A DNA stretch of 64,000 nucleotides, from the NCBI RefSeq assembly GCF_004379255.2, contig NC_056052.1:8983708-9047707 (forward strand), in the 5' to 3' direction. Position numbers and translations under genes: made by a program. Source of the DNA: Salvia splendens (lineage: Eukaryota > Streptophyta > Magnoliopsida > Lamiales > Lamiaceae). Shown here piece after piece: positions 55,001 to 64,000 of the stretch; position 1 is the first letter of the stretch; the number at the start of each line of letters is the position of its first letter. Below the pieces are notes generated by a model. The model saw only the letters and a list, made by a program, of their open reading frames with translations, ran no database searches and was not told the origin of the DNA.

Positions 55001-55735
55001 CACAATTCAATTATGCACTACCAACTTCTACTCCATGTAAGGTGTGTAACCATGAATAATGAACTACACACTACCAAAAACCCACCAATAAATAAATGAA
55101 TCAATAGACAAACAAGAATTTAATACAGATCACAGAATACGGTACTAAACAAGAAAGGGAAGTTAGGGACACGGAAATAGATTAAAAGATAATGATTGCA
55201 CATAATTCCAACAAAAAAGACAAGAATAGACCGAATGACACTGAGCAAAATGAAATGACAGCAAAAAAAATTTTAAAACATAAAAATAATGGGAAGGCTT
55301 TCTCATATCATTATAAGATTAACCATACACAGCAATCACAAAGAACTAAATTTACCTTGATTGCATCAATATTTTTCTTTTTGATATCTGCAGGTGAGTG
55401 AAGTGAGGTAAACTTGGCTAATGATGTCACAAAAGCATCTCTATGAGTTTTCATGGACATTCCTGCAGTGACATGGATTGCACTACGAAAGCCCTCTAAG
55501 CAGAGGGCTATCACAATTTCATCGTCACTTTGGTCAAGTTGAACACTGAAGGCAGCCAGCATTGGAGCCCAACATTCTTCAATCATGAACTTGAGGACCA
55601 CCGTATTTATGGAGGAATAATAAATTGACCTAAAATTTCCAAACGACATGAAGATCAAAACAAGTCCTAGATTCCTTGCCATTAGGCAGAAGATTTCAAA
55701 ATCGAGCTTAGTCTGACTTGCGAGCTCTATAGGCA
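52051..55735 (-). pseudogene. BIG-like C-terminal half (HDS region) exons
   Basis: Approximate exons: 55735-55355, 54769-54267, 54140-53817, 53718-53358, 53243-52587, 52506-52051. Their reading frames are largely open, each ending at a GT donor, and still read the family's helical repeats. Damage is at the two ends: no Sec7 in front and no final exons behind. The 55354-54770 gap is an intron with no other feature. Confidence 0.8.
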
Positions 55736-56608
55736 CGACACTGCTCCAGGGTTGAAACATCAGAAACTTCACTGGAGGCTTCAGACTGTGCGTCCGATCC
55801 TTTAGTTGGCTCATCTATAATGTCATTTGGGAAAGGGGGGCTCCCAGTATTAGAACCATTGTCTGCAGCATCTAGTTTCTTTGATGACTGAATATCTGCA
55901 ATTTGCAATTGCTTGTTCATCCAGTTACCCATGCATTTTAGGATAGCAACTAAGCACTTCATAGCTTCTAGCTTCATACTAGCATCTTGCAGGGCCTGAA
56001 GTGTGCTTGAAACACCAGGTGGAACACCCTGAGCAGTTTTAAGTAGTCCATTGACCATTCTGGAATAGAAAATGAAATGACAAGAGAAACAAGAGACCAT
56101 ATTATTGTTGAATTTTAGCAATGATATCTTTTGCATGCATAACTTAGAATCCCAGCAGTTATTTGACAAAAGATTAAAAAGGTATTGACTCAAAAATATC
56201 AGATATAAGTTGGACGAAAAATACAAAGAGAGGACAAGTCATTACCTCGTGAATATATTCGAAGCATTAGCATCACAGTCATAATCATAACCAAGGAATA
56301 TTTCTATCAAGATCTGTGAATCTACACACAGCTTCCCCATAAAGTGAAGGACTGTCATCTTCTGCTGAAAATTGGGTTGCACAACGTTTTCTAACACTCG
56401 GAGGACTACTATAGGAAAAAATACCCCGATTTCTGCTTTCAATGCAGCTCTAAAACGCGACACCAGGCTCATAAATATGGAGCATGAGAGCTGGAAAACG
56501 GTCATATGAGTTGAAGCACTGTTCTTCAATAGTGACAAACACAAGTACTGCTTTATAGCATCTAAAAATCTGTTTAACAAATGACCATAATTAGGGATGC
56601 TTTGCATT
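55736..56608 (-). pseudogene. BIG-like exons just before the lost Sec7 domain
   Basis: About 56573-56248 (FLDAIKQYLCLSLLKNSAS to NASNIFTR, with PNFQQKMTVLHFMGKLCVDS) and 56058-55736 (MVNGLLKTAQGVPPG, MKLEAMKCLVAILKCMGNWM, ending LEQCRAYRARKSD then TAG/TAA in the different frames). The family continues into ELQEGISLFNRKP and Sec7; here the sequence instead turns into a short unrelated stretch (ELASQTKLDFEIF) and then the post-Sec7 region. Confidence 0.8.
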
Positions 56609-57497
56609 CAAACTGAGAAAGATAGAACAGCTATAAAGGACAAAAGGGAGAGTTCTCAAACAACCTATACAAAGACTAAAGACAATAATCAGCATGTGAA
56701 CTGGGAATAGCCAAATCTGGAAAGAAGAAATCAGTAGTGGGAATACTGGAAAATAAAATTGAAACAAGCAGCAGATGGATGCGCCTGGTGGAAGAGCTGC
56801 GAGAGAGTTCAAAACAGGTACAGTAACTATATATCATCGCCATGCTAACTATACTAGCAGAATCTAACAGTCTAACTCAAAGAATACTAAGATATTTTTG
56901 AGCAATTGTCAAACTCAACAATTCTTCTTGAGGAGCTGAGTAGTATAGGTGTTGATAAGACAAGAGCATGGGGACACCATACCCATTGGGAGTCAAGTAG
57001 TAACTTGTATAACGGTCACATTATGAAGTGTTCACTTTTAGTTCAAGGACAGAGAACCTGAACTAGGGTAAGTCAAATCTAGAACAACTGATGCAGAATG
57101 TAAAAAATACATGGCAAACCATTTACTATTGCAATATAACTAAATGAACATAAAATGCTTGCTAGACAGCAAACAATGGATGTTTCAACAAGCAAAAAGT
57201 AATCAACTAGCAACTCGCATTTTTATACCATTCCCAGATATCAAAGGATGGATATATCATATGGTCCTCTTAAACTACTCTCCAATTCTATTATTACAAT
57301 TTAAAGAAAAGTGTCACCTAGAAGACAAACAGGACTGGAAATAAGATGAGCCTCTAATGACATGGGTATAAATGAGTACTCCTCATTAGGGTCACTTAGT
57401 TGTTTGGTCATAAATTCCGAATTGAATAATACCTGCGCAAACTCCATAAGAAATTTCCCATTTAGTCATTTAGAGAAAATTACATTCTCACTACTGT
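56609..57497. other. Intron sequence of the BIG pseudogene
   Basis: AT-rich, no ORF with support, left of the large hAT-like element at 57498. Confidence 0.5.
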
Positions 57498-58696
57498 CAG
57501 TGTTATTAAAAAGCGGAGATGGCGGCGCCGTGGCGGATGGCGGTGGCAGTTTCTAGGCTCAACGCCACCGCCACCATGTGATATGGCAGTTTACTCCCTT
57601 TTTTGAATGGCAGCCGCCATTCGCGAAGCGCCGTGGCAGGATATGGCTTTCATGGCGGTCGAGATGCCTTTTTGCCTTGTAAAACGACCCCACTTACCCC
57701 ACTACCCGGCCCACGTGACATGTAACCTAGCCTATTGGCCATTATAAACAGTCTATTTACAGGGTTTATGGGAGTTTCTGGCTTCAAAACCATAACCGAT
57801 GCTGTCAATCCAAGTTATCGTCTCTCCAGTCTCCACACGCACAAGGCTCCAGATTCTAGATTTTCATTCACGATTCAAGATAACTGAAAATTTTTATGTA
57901 CTACTACTTGGACCATCCACAGTAGCATCAGACTAGTATAGTCTAGCCAAAAACTCTTCCTGTCACATCATCATGCCCTTCCTACAGCCTAGCCACTGTC
58001 CTAGCCAAGTAACAGCCTAGCAATAGGCTAACAATAGCCTAGTCAATGCCCTAGCCCAACAAATAAATTGACAAATACGATTTAATTCATTTTAAGTATT
58101 GGTGTTTATCAAATATTAAAAGAATGAATTGGAATGAGTTGTAAATATAGAGTATAAATAAAAAAATATAAATAAATAAATAAATCGGGTAGCCTATTGC
58201 TTGCCGCAAAATAGGCGGCCGGCGATCGGCTAGCCGGTTAGTCCATGCCCAACCTCTTGTCCGCTCTGCGCTCGTCCTTACCGTTAGCCGATTGCAATAG
58301 TGGACTAGACGCCCGCCCTAGCCGCTAGCCTGTGGCTAGGGCGGGCACTAATCCACTATTATGGATGCTCAGTTTGTATTAATTCCACTATTTAATTCTC
58401 TCTCTTTTCTTATAACTGTTCTACTCGATGCATGGATTAATTCCACTGTATAATTCTCTCTCTTTCCCTATAACTATTCTACTCGATGAAAGCGTCTCCA
58501 TAATTATTGTCCTCCACCATTTAATTTTCTAATTTTCCTATATCTATTCTAATTTTTTTGCATCTTATGTTATGTATTATATTTTATTTATTTGTTAATT
58601 TATCGACCGCCATAATACCGCCATGCCGACCACCATATCCCTATGGCGGTTTTTTGACCGACCGCCATAAGCCGCCATACGCTATTAATAACACTG
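57498..58696. mobile_element. hAT-like non-autonomous element with GGCGGC ends, in a BIG intron
   Basis: TIR CAGTGTTATTAA / TTAATAACACTG with GGCGGCG-rich subterminal arms (GCGGAGATGGCGGCGCCG left, CCGCCATAAGCCGCCATACG right). Flanks CTACTGT (57491-57497) and CTAGTGT (58697-58703) are a near-perfect TSD. 1199 bp, hosting a smaller MITE. Confidence 0.7.
57911..58370. mobile_element. MITE with GAGCATCCA-type ends nested in the hAT-like element
   Basis: Left GACCATCCACAGTAGCATC, right end CTATTATGGATGCTC, with repeated AGCCTAGCCA/GGCTAGCCGG motifs inside. Typical of PIF/Harbinger-type MITEs; TSD not resolved. Confidence 0.55.
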
Positions 58697-59024
58697 CTAG
58701 TGTATACGAATCCTCCAATTTAAGCAAACCCTATCTGATTAAAAAAAAGAGTGCGAGGCTATTCTAGCAATCAACATCATATCAGCATAGTTTCTATACC
58801 CAATGATGCAGTCCCGTCACAAAGAATATCCATATCTTATCTTAATGCTAAATGCACGGCACTCTCTCCAGTTATATATGTACAGCATCTCTAGTGTTCT
58901 ATAGACTACAACAAATCTTGTGAGCCAGATATTCATGCTTAGGCATCATATTTATATGCAAATACATAAATTAAGCAGCGTAAAACTAAAAACTTTGGAA
59001 GAAATAATGCAATAAACAAATACC

Positions 59025-59836
59025 TTTTACTAGTCCTAAATATTTCCCCAGCGTTTTCCAGTAAAATTTTGAGCAATTCCAATGCCACAATCTTCCCCTT
59101 CATTGCTTGGGGATCTGCAGCAGCATCCTTGAGTGGAGTCTTCATAGAAAGCATACACAAATCCCGGAAAACCAAAAAAGCATCCCTCCTAAACTTGTTT
59201 CCAATCTTCACCTCCAAATCATCATCCCTTTCTCCCTCACCGTCTGCTAACTCTCCTTTCCTACCCTCTAATGCCGTCTTATACATGCTGATCTCCCAAT
59301 ACTTAGCGTCCAGCATATCCTTATCCGTCGAGTCCAACAAATCCGCCGGATTCGTGCCCTCTACAGTTGAGGTTGTTATCTCAAATTCCCCATCCGCCTT
59401 CTCTACTGGCCCCATAAGCTCTGCGGCCACAGTAGGCTGCAATGGCACCGTAGAAGAATCGGCCTCCATTCGCCTAAACACAATAACTAGCATCTGAATC
59501 AACAACACCTTGGCTGTCGTCTGATTCACCCCATTCTTACTATTCAAATACAAGTCGTAACAAGTCCTCACCGCTTGCAGCAGGCAATCACCGTGCAGCC
59601 GCAGCGAAACCGACGTGACCGCTTAGAGAAGCGACTTGATCACCAACAGCTCCGCATACTCGTCCCCCAAATCGTGGCAATTGCAAGCGGATACGATCAA
59701 TTTCGAGAGAAACTTCGCCTCCGCCCCGCCGCTGGGGTCCGCTTCGCCGTGCAAGTAGCCGCGGGCGATCAATTTCTGGAACGCTTCAAGAGCAGGCTCC
59801 GAAACTTTGAGGTAGCTCGTGGAGAGTGCGTTGAGA
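59025..59836 (-). pseudogene. BIG-like N-terminal exon, cut by a Harbinger MITE
   Basis: Coding from the MITE edge (ALNALSTSYLKVSEPALEAF) to the GT donor at 59023 (IFRTSKR). One in-frame TAA at 59623-59625, one base from a serine codon, is the only stop; the rest is open for over 200 codons and contains TVPLQPTVAAELMGPVEKAD and RRDAFLVFRDLCMLSMKTPL. Confidence 0.85.
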
Positions 59837-60915
59837 GCATCCACAACCGTGCTCTTGCCAGCGTCACGGTTGTGGGCCACGACGGTACTATTCATGCCTG
59901 CTCTCTGGCAAGAGCACAACACCCACAACTGTGCTCTTCCGCAAGGACGAGCACAATTAATTTAAAATTCAATTAAACAATAACATTTCTATAATATTAA
60001 AATTCATTTAAAAACCACAACAAATATTACAAATGACAAATAAAATTAAACATTACATAATAAAAATCCTAAAAATGAAAAATTACATAATTAAACTCCT
60101 AAAAATTAAAAATTACATAATTAAAATCCTAAAAATTAAAAAAACCACTACTCGTTGCCGAATTTCGCCCACATGTGGTTGATTAGGTCTTCTTGTAGTT
60201 GATTGTGGATTCGAGTATCGCGCATTGTGTGTCTTGTCTCGATCCTCTGGCCAACTGTCGTATGCTCGCCTCGGCGTGGGGGAGACCTCGCTGTTGAGCT
60301 TCCGGCTTCGTCCTTTCGTGGGCTCCCTCCCGGTCACGATGGATGTAGCGGCGATTTGATCTAGTGCGTTGAGGAGGATGAGCGGGGGTATTCGCCGCGA
60401 CATATGCTTCGTAAGCGGCACGATGTTGTTCGTAGTATTCTTGTTCTTCGCGCTCCGCTTCCGCCATGAGATGAGTGAAATCCATTTGATGTTTTGAGTG
60501 AATGTTGAATGTGTTGATAGTTTGTATAAGAATTATGAATGAGAGATGAATGAGAGGTGAATTGATGTGATAAATGAGTGATGAATGTGTGTATTTATAG
60601 ATGATTTTGGGAAAAAAATAAAAATCAAAAAAATTTAGAAAAAATGGGAAAAAACGGCCATATTTTTGGGATTTGGAAAATATTTTTATTTTTATTTTTT
60701 AGCATTATTTATAATTAAATACTGATTTTTTTAAAAAAATAAATAATGTTTAAACACAACGGCTATGTCGTTGACGAATGGGAGCGCGCCACGTGTGCGT
60801 CCGCTGGCACGGACGTGCTCGATACATCGAGCAGCGCCGTGCCAGCGGCGCGAGCACAGCGGCGGCGGATGGCGTCCGTGCCAGCGGCGCGGACGGCGGT
60901 GGCGACGGACGCCAC
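59837..60915 (-). mobile_element. PIF/Harbinger-type deletion derivative, left part, in BIG coding sequence
   Basis: Left end GAGCATCCACAACCGTGCTC with inverted subterminal copies (GGCAAGAGCACGGTTGTGG-like); the right part carries the matching CGTGCCAGCGG/CCGCTGGCACGG arms at 60795-60905. The right terminus is not in the window because gypsy 2 inserted at 60916. A transposase N-terminus survives (60183-60485). Confidence 0.7.
60183..60485 (-). pseudogene. N-terminal fragment of a PIF/Harbinger-type (ALP1-like) transposase
   Basis: MDFTHLMAEAEREEQEYYEQ opens as plant Harbinger-type nuclease proteins do; it continues through NRRYIHRDREGAHER and then leaves the family (frame lost around residue 58), without the DDE nuclease. 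Pseudogene fragment inside a MITE. Confidence 0.65.
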
Positions 60916-61723
60916 TGATGGAGTACGTACTAAACAAGCCCAATAGCAGTGACGGCCCATCAGCCCAAAGCCCAAGGAAGAGTATCAGTTCGGCATTACC
61001 AAAGAGTTCGGCCCCAGCCGCATTACCAAAGAGTTCGGCCCCAGCCTACAGCTCGGTAAAAGCCGACCGGCATTACCAAAGAGTTCGGCCCCAGCCGCAT
61101 TACCAAAGAGTTCGGCCCCAGCCTACAGCTCGGTAAAAGCCGACCAATCAGTTCGGCATTACCAAAGAGTTCGGCCCCAGCCTACAGCTCGGTAAAAGCC
61201 GACCAATCAAGCTCTACTCTCAGATCGGCAAAAGCTGCTCGGTCATAGTTCAGAAGTTCGGTCTCAGTATTCGACCGAACTGGGAGATAGTGGACTCATG
61301 CAGAACCTCCACGACCTCCACTACACGATCTATTTAGTGGTGTCAACTCATGCAGGATCTCATGCAGGATAGCGGACCAAACAAAGAGATAGTGGACCCA
61401 TGCAGGATCTCATGACCTCCACGACATCCACTACCTAGTTAGTGGTGATGCAAGCCACGACCTAGTTAGTGGTGATGCAAGCCACGATCTTAGTTCAATG
61501 TATAAATAGAACTTAGATCAGATAGAAAAAGGCTCTAGACACAAAATATCATATAGCAAGTCTGTATTTGTAAGCTGAAAACCAGATCAATCGATACAAT
61601 CTTGCCCTCCTTTCTTCCCGTGGACGTAGATTTACCTCAGTAAATCGAACCACGTAATTCCTTGTGTCGTGATCTATATTTTTCACCCGCATTTGTTACC
61701 ATCAAAAATTCGCCCAACCATCA
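60916..61723 (+). repeat. Gypsy 2 5' LTR, about 808 bp
   Basis: TGATGGAGTACG...CCAACCATCA. TATAAATAG at 61501-61509. U3 contains five or six copies of CATTACCAAAGAGTTCGGCC (61005-61165) alternating with CAGCTCGGTAAAAGCCGACC, which makes it longer than the 715-bp LTR of gypsy 1. Confidence 0.88.
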
Positions 61724-61724
61724 C

Positions 61725-61742
61725 TGGCGCCGTCTGTGGGAA
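61725..61742 (+). promoter_or_regulatory. Primer-binding site of gypsy 2
   Basis: TGGCGCCGTCTGTGGG one base after the LTR, as in gypsy 1. Confidence 0.75.
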
Positions 61743-61806
61743 ACAGAGAACCAAATTTGTGATAAAGCGAATTTTTGACCCTTTTTCCACCCCAAAAAAA
61801 AAAAAA

Positions 61807-63918
61807 ATGCATACCAGATCACGTAACACCCATAATACCGTTCATGATAACCATGAGGAAGCTAGTCCAGCCCGCAGGTCTGGAAAACAGCTTCGGGAGA
61901 AATCTACTTCCAGTTCTCACGGAGAAGGAACAAGCCGCTCAAAGACTCATCGCACCGAGTCTTCCCAGCAGCCCGATTTGAACGAGGCTGTCAAGTTGTT
62001 TTTGGCCGAGAAGCAGGAAGAGTTCTTAATTTTCCTGCAAAAGGGCCAAAAGCCGGAGACGAAAACGGTGGATTCTCCCTCCTCATCCAGACATGAAAGT
62101 CACTACCGCAGTAGTGCCGTGTCTTCCAGGAAGAAGAATCCTCAACCCCGACATGTTCCTGTTCCTCCTCGGTACCGGAATCACAGGAGAACTCCATCTC
62201 CTCCATACCGAAGAGATGTCGGGTTCGCCATGTACGGAGCATTGAAGACTCCGTTCTCGGACGATATCACCCGAACTCCCTTGCCACAGAACTACCGAAC
62301 TCCGTCGATGACTTATGACGGGTTAGAGAATCCTCATGACTTCCTGGGACGCTATCAGTATAACATGGCGAACCAGGGTCTCAATGAGGTCCATATGTGC
62401 AAGCTGTTTCCTGAGCTGCTTATCGGGAACACAAGAAGGTGGTTCGATAGCCTCCCCCAAGGCAGCATTAGATCTTACCGAGATCTAATGGATGCTTTCC
62501 ACAGGAGGTTCTTTCAGAAAGCGGAAGCCCGAATCACTTCGGCTCAGCTGCTTTCTATACGTCAAGGTCGCGACGAAAAGATCAGCGACTTTATGACGAG
62601 ATTCCACCAGGAATGCCTACAAGTAGATGATCTCAATGATCTACTTGTCATTTCGGCATTCCAAAATGGAATCCTGCCCGGAGCTCTCTACAGAAAGCTC
62701 GTGGAATGCAGTCCGCAAACAGCTCAAGAGATGTGGGACATTGCGGACCAGTTCTCCCGTGCCGATGAGGCAGACCGTCGCAAACGGTCTTTAGACAGCT
62801 CATCCCGAGGAGACAGGAGGAAGCCCGATCATAGCGATCAGGGACATCCTCGCCGAACTCCTTTTGGCGATCAGGGACATCCTCGCCGAACTCCTTTTGA
62901 AAGGATTCAAAGGACTCCGGTGCAAGACCGATTGGGACCACGTCTCAATCCTGAGAAGCCGCCCGCTCAGTTCGTACCATTGAACAAGTCGAGAGCGGAA
63001 ATTTTCGAACTGCATTCCGATATGTTCGAAAAACCAAAGCGGATGACGAAATCGGCCGCGCGTCGACCTCAGGATCAATATTGCTCCTTCCATCAAGACC
63101 ACGGTCACGATACCGAGGAGTGCCGACATTTGGCTGCAGGTATTGATGCTCTTGTGAAAGCAGGGACGTTAAAAAAATACCAAAGCAAGCAGCCGAAAAA
63201 GAACAAAAAGCAAAGAGGTGCAAACTGCGCTCCTCAGGATCTGAAAAAGCAACAGGACCCTGAAGACGATGACGAGCTGCAATATGATGGAGTAATCCTG
63301 ACTATTGATGCTCTCCCTGCCGGGAAGACTAAATCATCCCTGAAGTCAGAGCGCAGAGGCTTCAATCGAGAGGAGCCAACGCATAAAAGGCTGAAGCAGG
63401 ACGAAGTGATTACATTTTCAGATGCAGATCCCGTCCCGGCCATCTCTCCTCATCAAGACGCTATTGTCATCCAAGCCGGAGTGGCAAACAAACTGATCCA
63501 CAGAGTGTTTGTGGATACCGGAGCGTCAGTCAGCATTCTTTTTAAAGAATGTTTCGATAAACTAGAAGTGGATCCAGCTCGGCTCAGTCCGGCTCCACTT
63601 CCTCTGAAAAGTTTCGCCCAGGAGGACACCCGCCCTGAAGGTATTATCAGCCTTCCGATCACGGTGGGAAAAGCGCCTACAAGCTCCAGTACGATGATCG
63701 AGTTCTTTGTGGTAAAAGCTCGGTCCCCGTACAACATCATCTTGGGAAGAGACTGGCTCAACGCAGTTCGGGCCGTTTGCTCTACTTATCACCTCACCAT
63801 CAAGATTCCCACTAAAGGTGGGATAGCGGTCATTCGAGGTGATCAAAAGAGAGCAAAAGAGTGTCTGCAGATTGCGCTTAAAAGTGCCGAGCAATCAGAT
63901 CGGCATCATCAAGCATAG
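61807..63918 (+). CDS. Gypsy 2 gag-protease polyprotein
   Basis: 703 residues from the ATG at 61807 (MHTRSRNTHNTVHDNHEEAS), the same start as the gag of gypsy 1; upstream in-frame codons lie in the LTR. Gag domain about 165-330 (YRTPSMTYDGLENPHDFLGR, NTRRWFDSLPQGSIRSYRDL, FRRFFQKAEARI-type, MTRFHQECLQVDDLND, GILPGALYRKLVECSP). A variant zinc knuckle YCSFHQDHGHDTEECRHL near residue 425-445 (CX2HX4HX4C type). Aspartic protease near 560-670: VFVDTGASVSILFKECFDKL, the flap-region segment and NIILGRDWLNAVRAV. It ends at TAG (63916-63918) after SAEQSDRHHQA. No damage in the part seen. Confidence 0.92.
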   Translation: MHTRSRNTHNTVHDNHEEASPARRSGKQLREKSTSSSHGEGTSRSKTHRTESSQQPDLNEAVKLFLAEKQEEFLIFLQKGQKPETKTVDSPSSSRHESHYRSSAVSSRKKNPQPRHVPVPPRYRNHRRTPSPPYRRDVGFAMYGALKTPFSDDITRTPLPQNYRTPSMTYDGLENPHDFLGRYQYNMANQGLNEVHMCKLFPELLIGNTRRWFDSLPQGSIRSYRDLMDAFHRRFFQKAEARITSAQLLSIRQGRDEKISDFMTRFHQECLQVDDLNDLLVISAFQNGILPGALYRKLVECSPQTAQEMWDIADQFSRADEADRRKRSLDSSSRGDRRKPDHSDQGHPRRTPFGDQGHPRRTPFERIQRTPVQDRLGPRLNPEKPPAQFVPLNKSRAEIFELHSDMFEKPKRMTKSAARRPQDQYCSFHQDHGHDTEECRHLAAGIDALVKAGTLKKYQSKQPKKNKKQRGANCAPQDLKKQQDPEDDDELQYDGVILTIDALPAGKTKSSLKSERRGFNREEPTHKRLKQDEVITFSDADPVPAISPHQDAIVIQAGVANKLIHRVFVDTGASVSILFKECFDKLEVDPARLSPAPLPLKSFAQEDTRPEGIISLPITVGKAPTSSSTMIEFFVVKARSPYNIILGRDWLNAVRAVCSTYHLTIKIPTKGGIAVIRGDQKRAKECLQIALKSAEQSDRHHQA

Positions 63919-64000
63919 CAATCACAGCAGTCGGAGTCTGAGGCAAGCGAAATGACCGAAGTCACACCAGAGTCGAACTCAATGACCGTTCAGTTATACG
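63916..64000 (+). promoter_or_regulatory. Candidate leaky stop (TAG CAA TCA) and in-frame start of pol
   Basis: The TAG is followed by CAATCA, which fits the CARYYA context for readthrough known from tobamovirus-type signals. The frame after it stays open to the end of the window (QSQQSESEASEMTEVTPESN...). Gypsy 1 keeps the TAG at the same place with CGATCA. Confidence 0.5.

Larger units (their letters stand above)
52051..59836 (-). pseudogene. Decayed BIG-type ARF guanine-nucleotide exchange factor lacking its Sec7 domain
   Basis: BIG proteins (BIG1-5 in Arabidopsis) activate ARF GTPases at the trans-Golgi through a central Sec7 domain. The minus-strand remains follow family order: ARGYLHGEADPSGGAEAKFL; an in-frame TAA (59623-59625) after VIKSLL, then AVTSVSLRLHGD and VNQTTAKVLLIQMLVIVFRR; TNPADLLDSTDKDMLDAKYW; AIKQYLCLSLLKNSAS; MVNGLLKTAQGVPPG; then the Sec7 domain is missing; MIEECWAPMLAAFSVQLDQS; NMLEQVGDVNRIF; VNNVKSGWKSIF; FTTAAYDDHKNIV; ALWEKVFESVLFSIFD; EVESYLVNLCEEVLQFYI. 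The N-terminus is cut by a Harbinger MITE (59837) and the C-terminus ends early at QTIGTFIP. Introns are kept. Closest to the BIG1-BIG4 group; dead as a GEF. Confidence 0.9.
60916..64000 (+). mobile_element. Ty3/gypsy (Tat/Ogre-like) element 2, 5' part
   Basis: LTR 60916-61723, primer site at 61725, gag-protease 61807-63918, stop, then the start of pol, running off the window. Same family as gypsy 1 (gag, primer site and LTR ends alike) but a different copy: gag has the 33 residues that gypsy 1 lacks plus zinc knuckle and protease. It inserted into the Harbinger MITE; the second TSD copy is outside the window. Confidence 0.9.

Noticed and set aside
59575..59976. 133-codon plus-strand ORF over the BIG N-terminal exon
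   Set aside because: Antisense shadow of BIG coding sequence running into the MITE end.

Overview
This is nuclear DNA from a flowering plant. Genes carry GT-AG introns, the recognisable protein families are plant ones, and the window is packed with Ty1/copia and Ty3/gypsy LTR retrotransposons plus Stowaway-, hAT-, Mutator- and PIF/Harbinger-type MITEs. An asterid, perhaps Lamiales, is my guess from the flavour of the repeats; nothing here proves it.

Five host genes can be recognised; only two are intact. (1) 1618-18892 (+): a decayed SNF2/Rad5-16-type helicase of the CHR27/CHR28 (FRG) family, with at least two frameshifts, half its RING exon lost, an inverted copy of one exon, one copia element in an intron (6892-10882) and a truncated one in the RING exon (12588-17853). 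(2) 20290-32955 (+): a decayed nucleolar GTPase NUG2 that keeps its exon/intron layout but has a hAT MITE in an exon, lost exons, in-frame stops and a 7.5-kb gypsy element in an intron. (3) 34213-34901 (+): an intact three-exon DUF1218 membrane protein. (4) 36175-38148 (-): an intact four-exon ARPC5 (Arp2/3 complex p16). (5) 52051-59836 (-): a decayed BIG-type ARF-GEF whose catalytic Sec7 domain has been removed while the flanking regulatory regions survive. Retained introns show that the three dead genes are decaying ordinary copies, not processed ones; fractionation of a duplicated block is the likeliest cause.

Mobile DNA is deeply nested, and many target-site duplications (TSDs) can be read directly. 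From 38.9 to 47.65 kb a complete, possibly active copia element (41094-45809, one 1336-codon ORF, LTRs differing at 2 of 317 sites, TSD CAAAA) sits inside an older LTR element (39340-47434, TSD ATGTT), which itself split a long fold-back MITE. At 22752-30294 a gypsy (Tat/Ogre-like) element has LTRs that look identical (715 bp each, TSD CTAGG); it has lost reverse transcriptase and most of integrase but keeps gag and, on the opposite strand, a spliced gene and a coiled-coil ORF separated by about 130 bp from a 39-bp tandem array. A related gypsy element enters at 60916 and runs off the window; its gag-protease ORF ends in a UAG in a CARYYA leaky-stop context with the frame open beyond, which suggests stop-codon readthrough into pol.

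The points I would look at first are the candidate readthrough signal, the retained antisense gene in the pol-less but recently moved gypsy element, the intact copia element, and the loss of the Sec7 module from the BIG gene.
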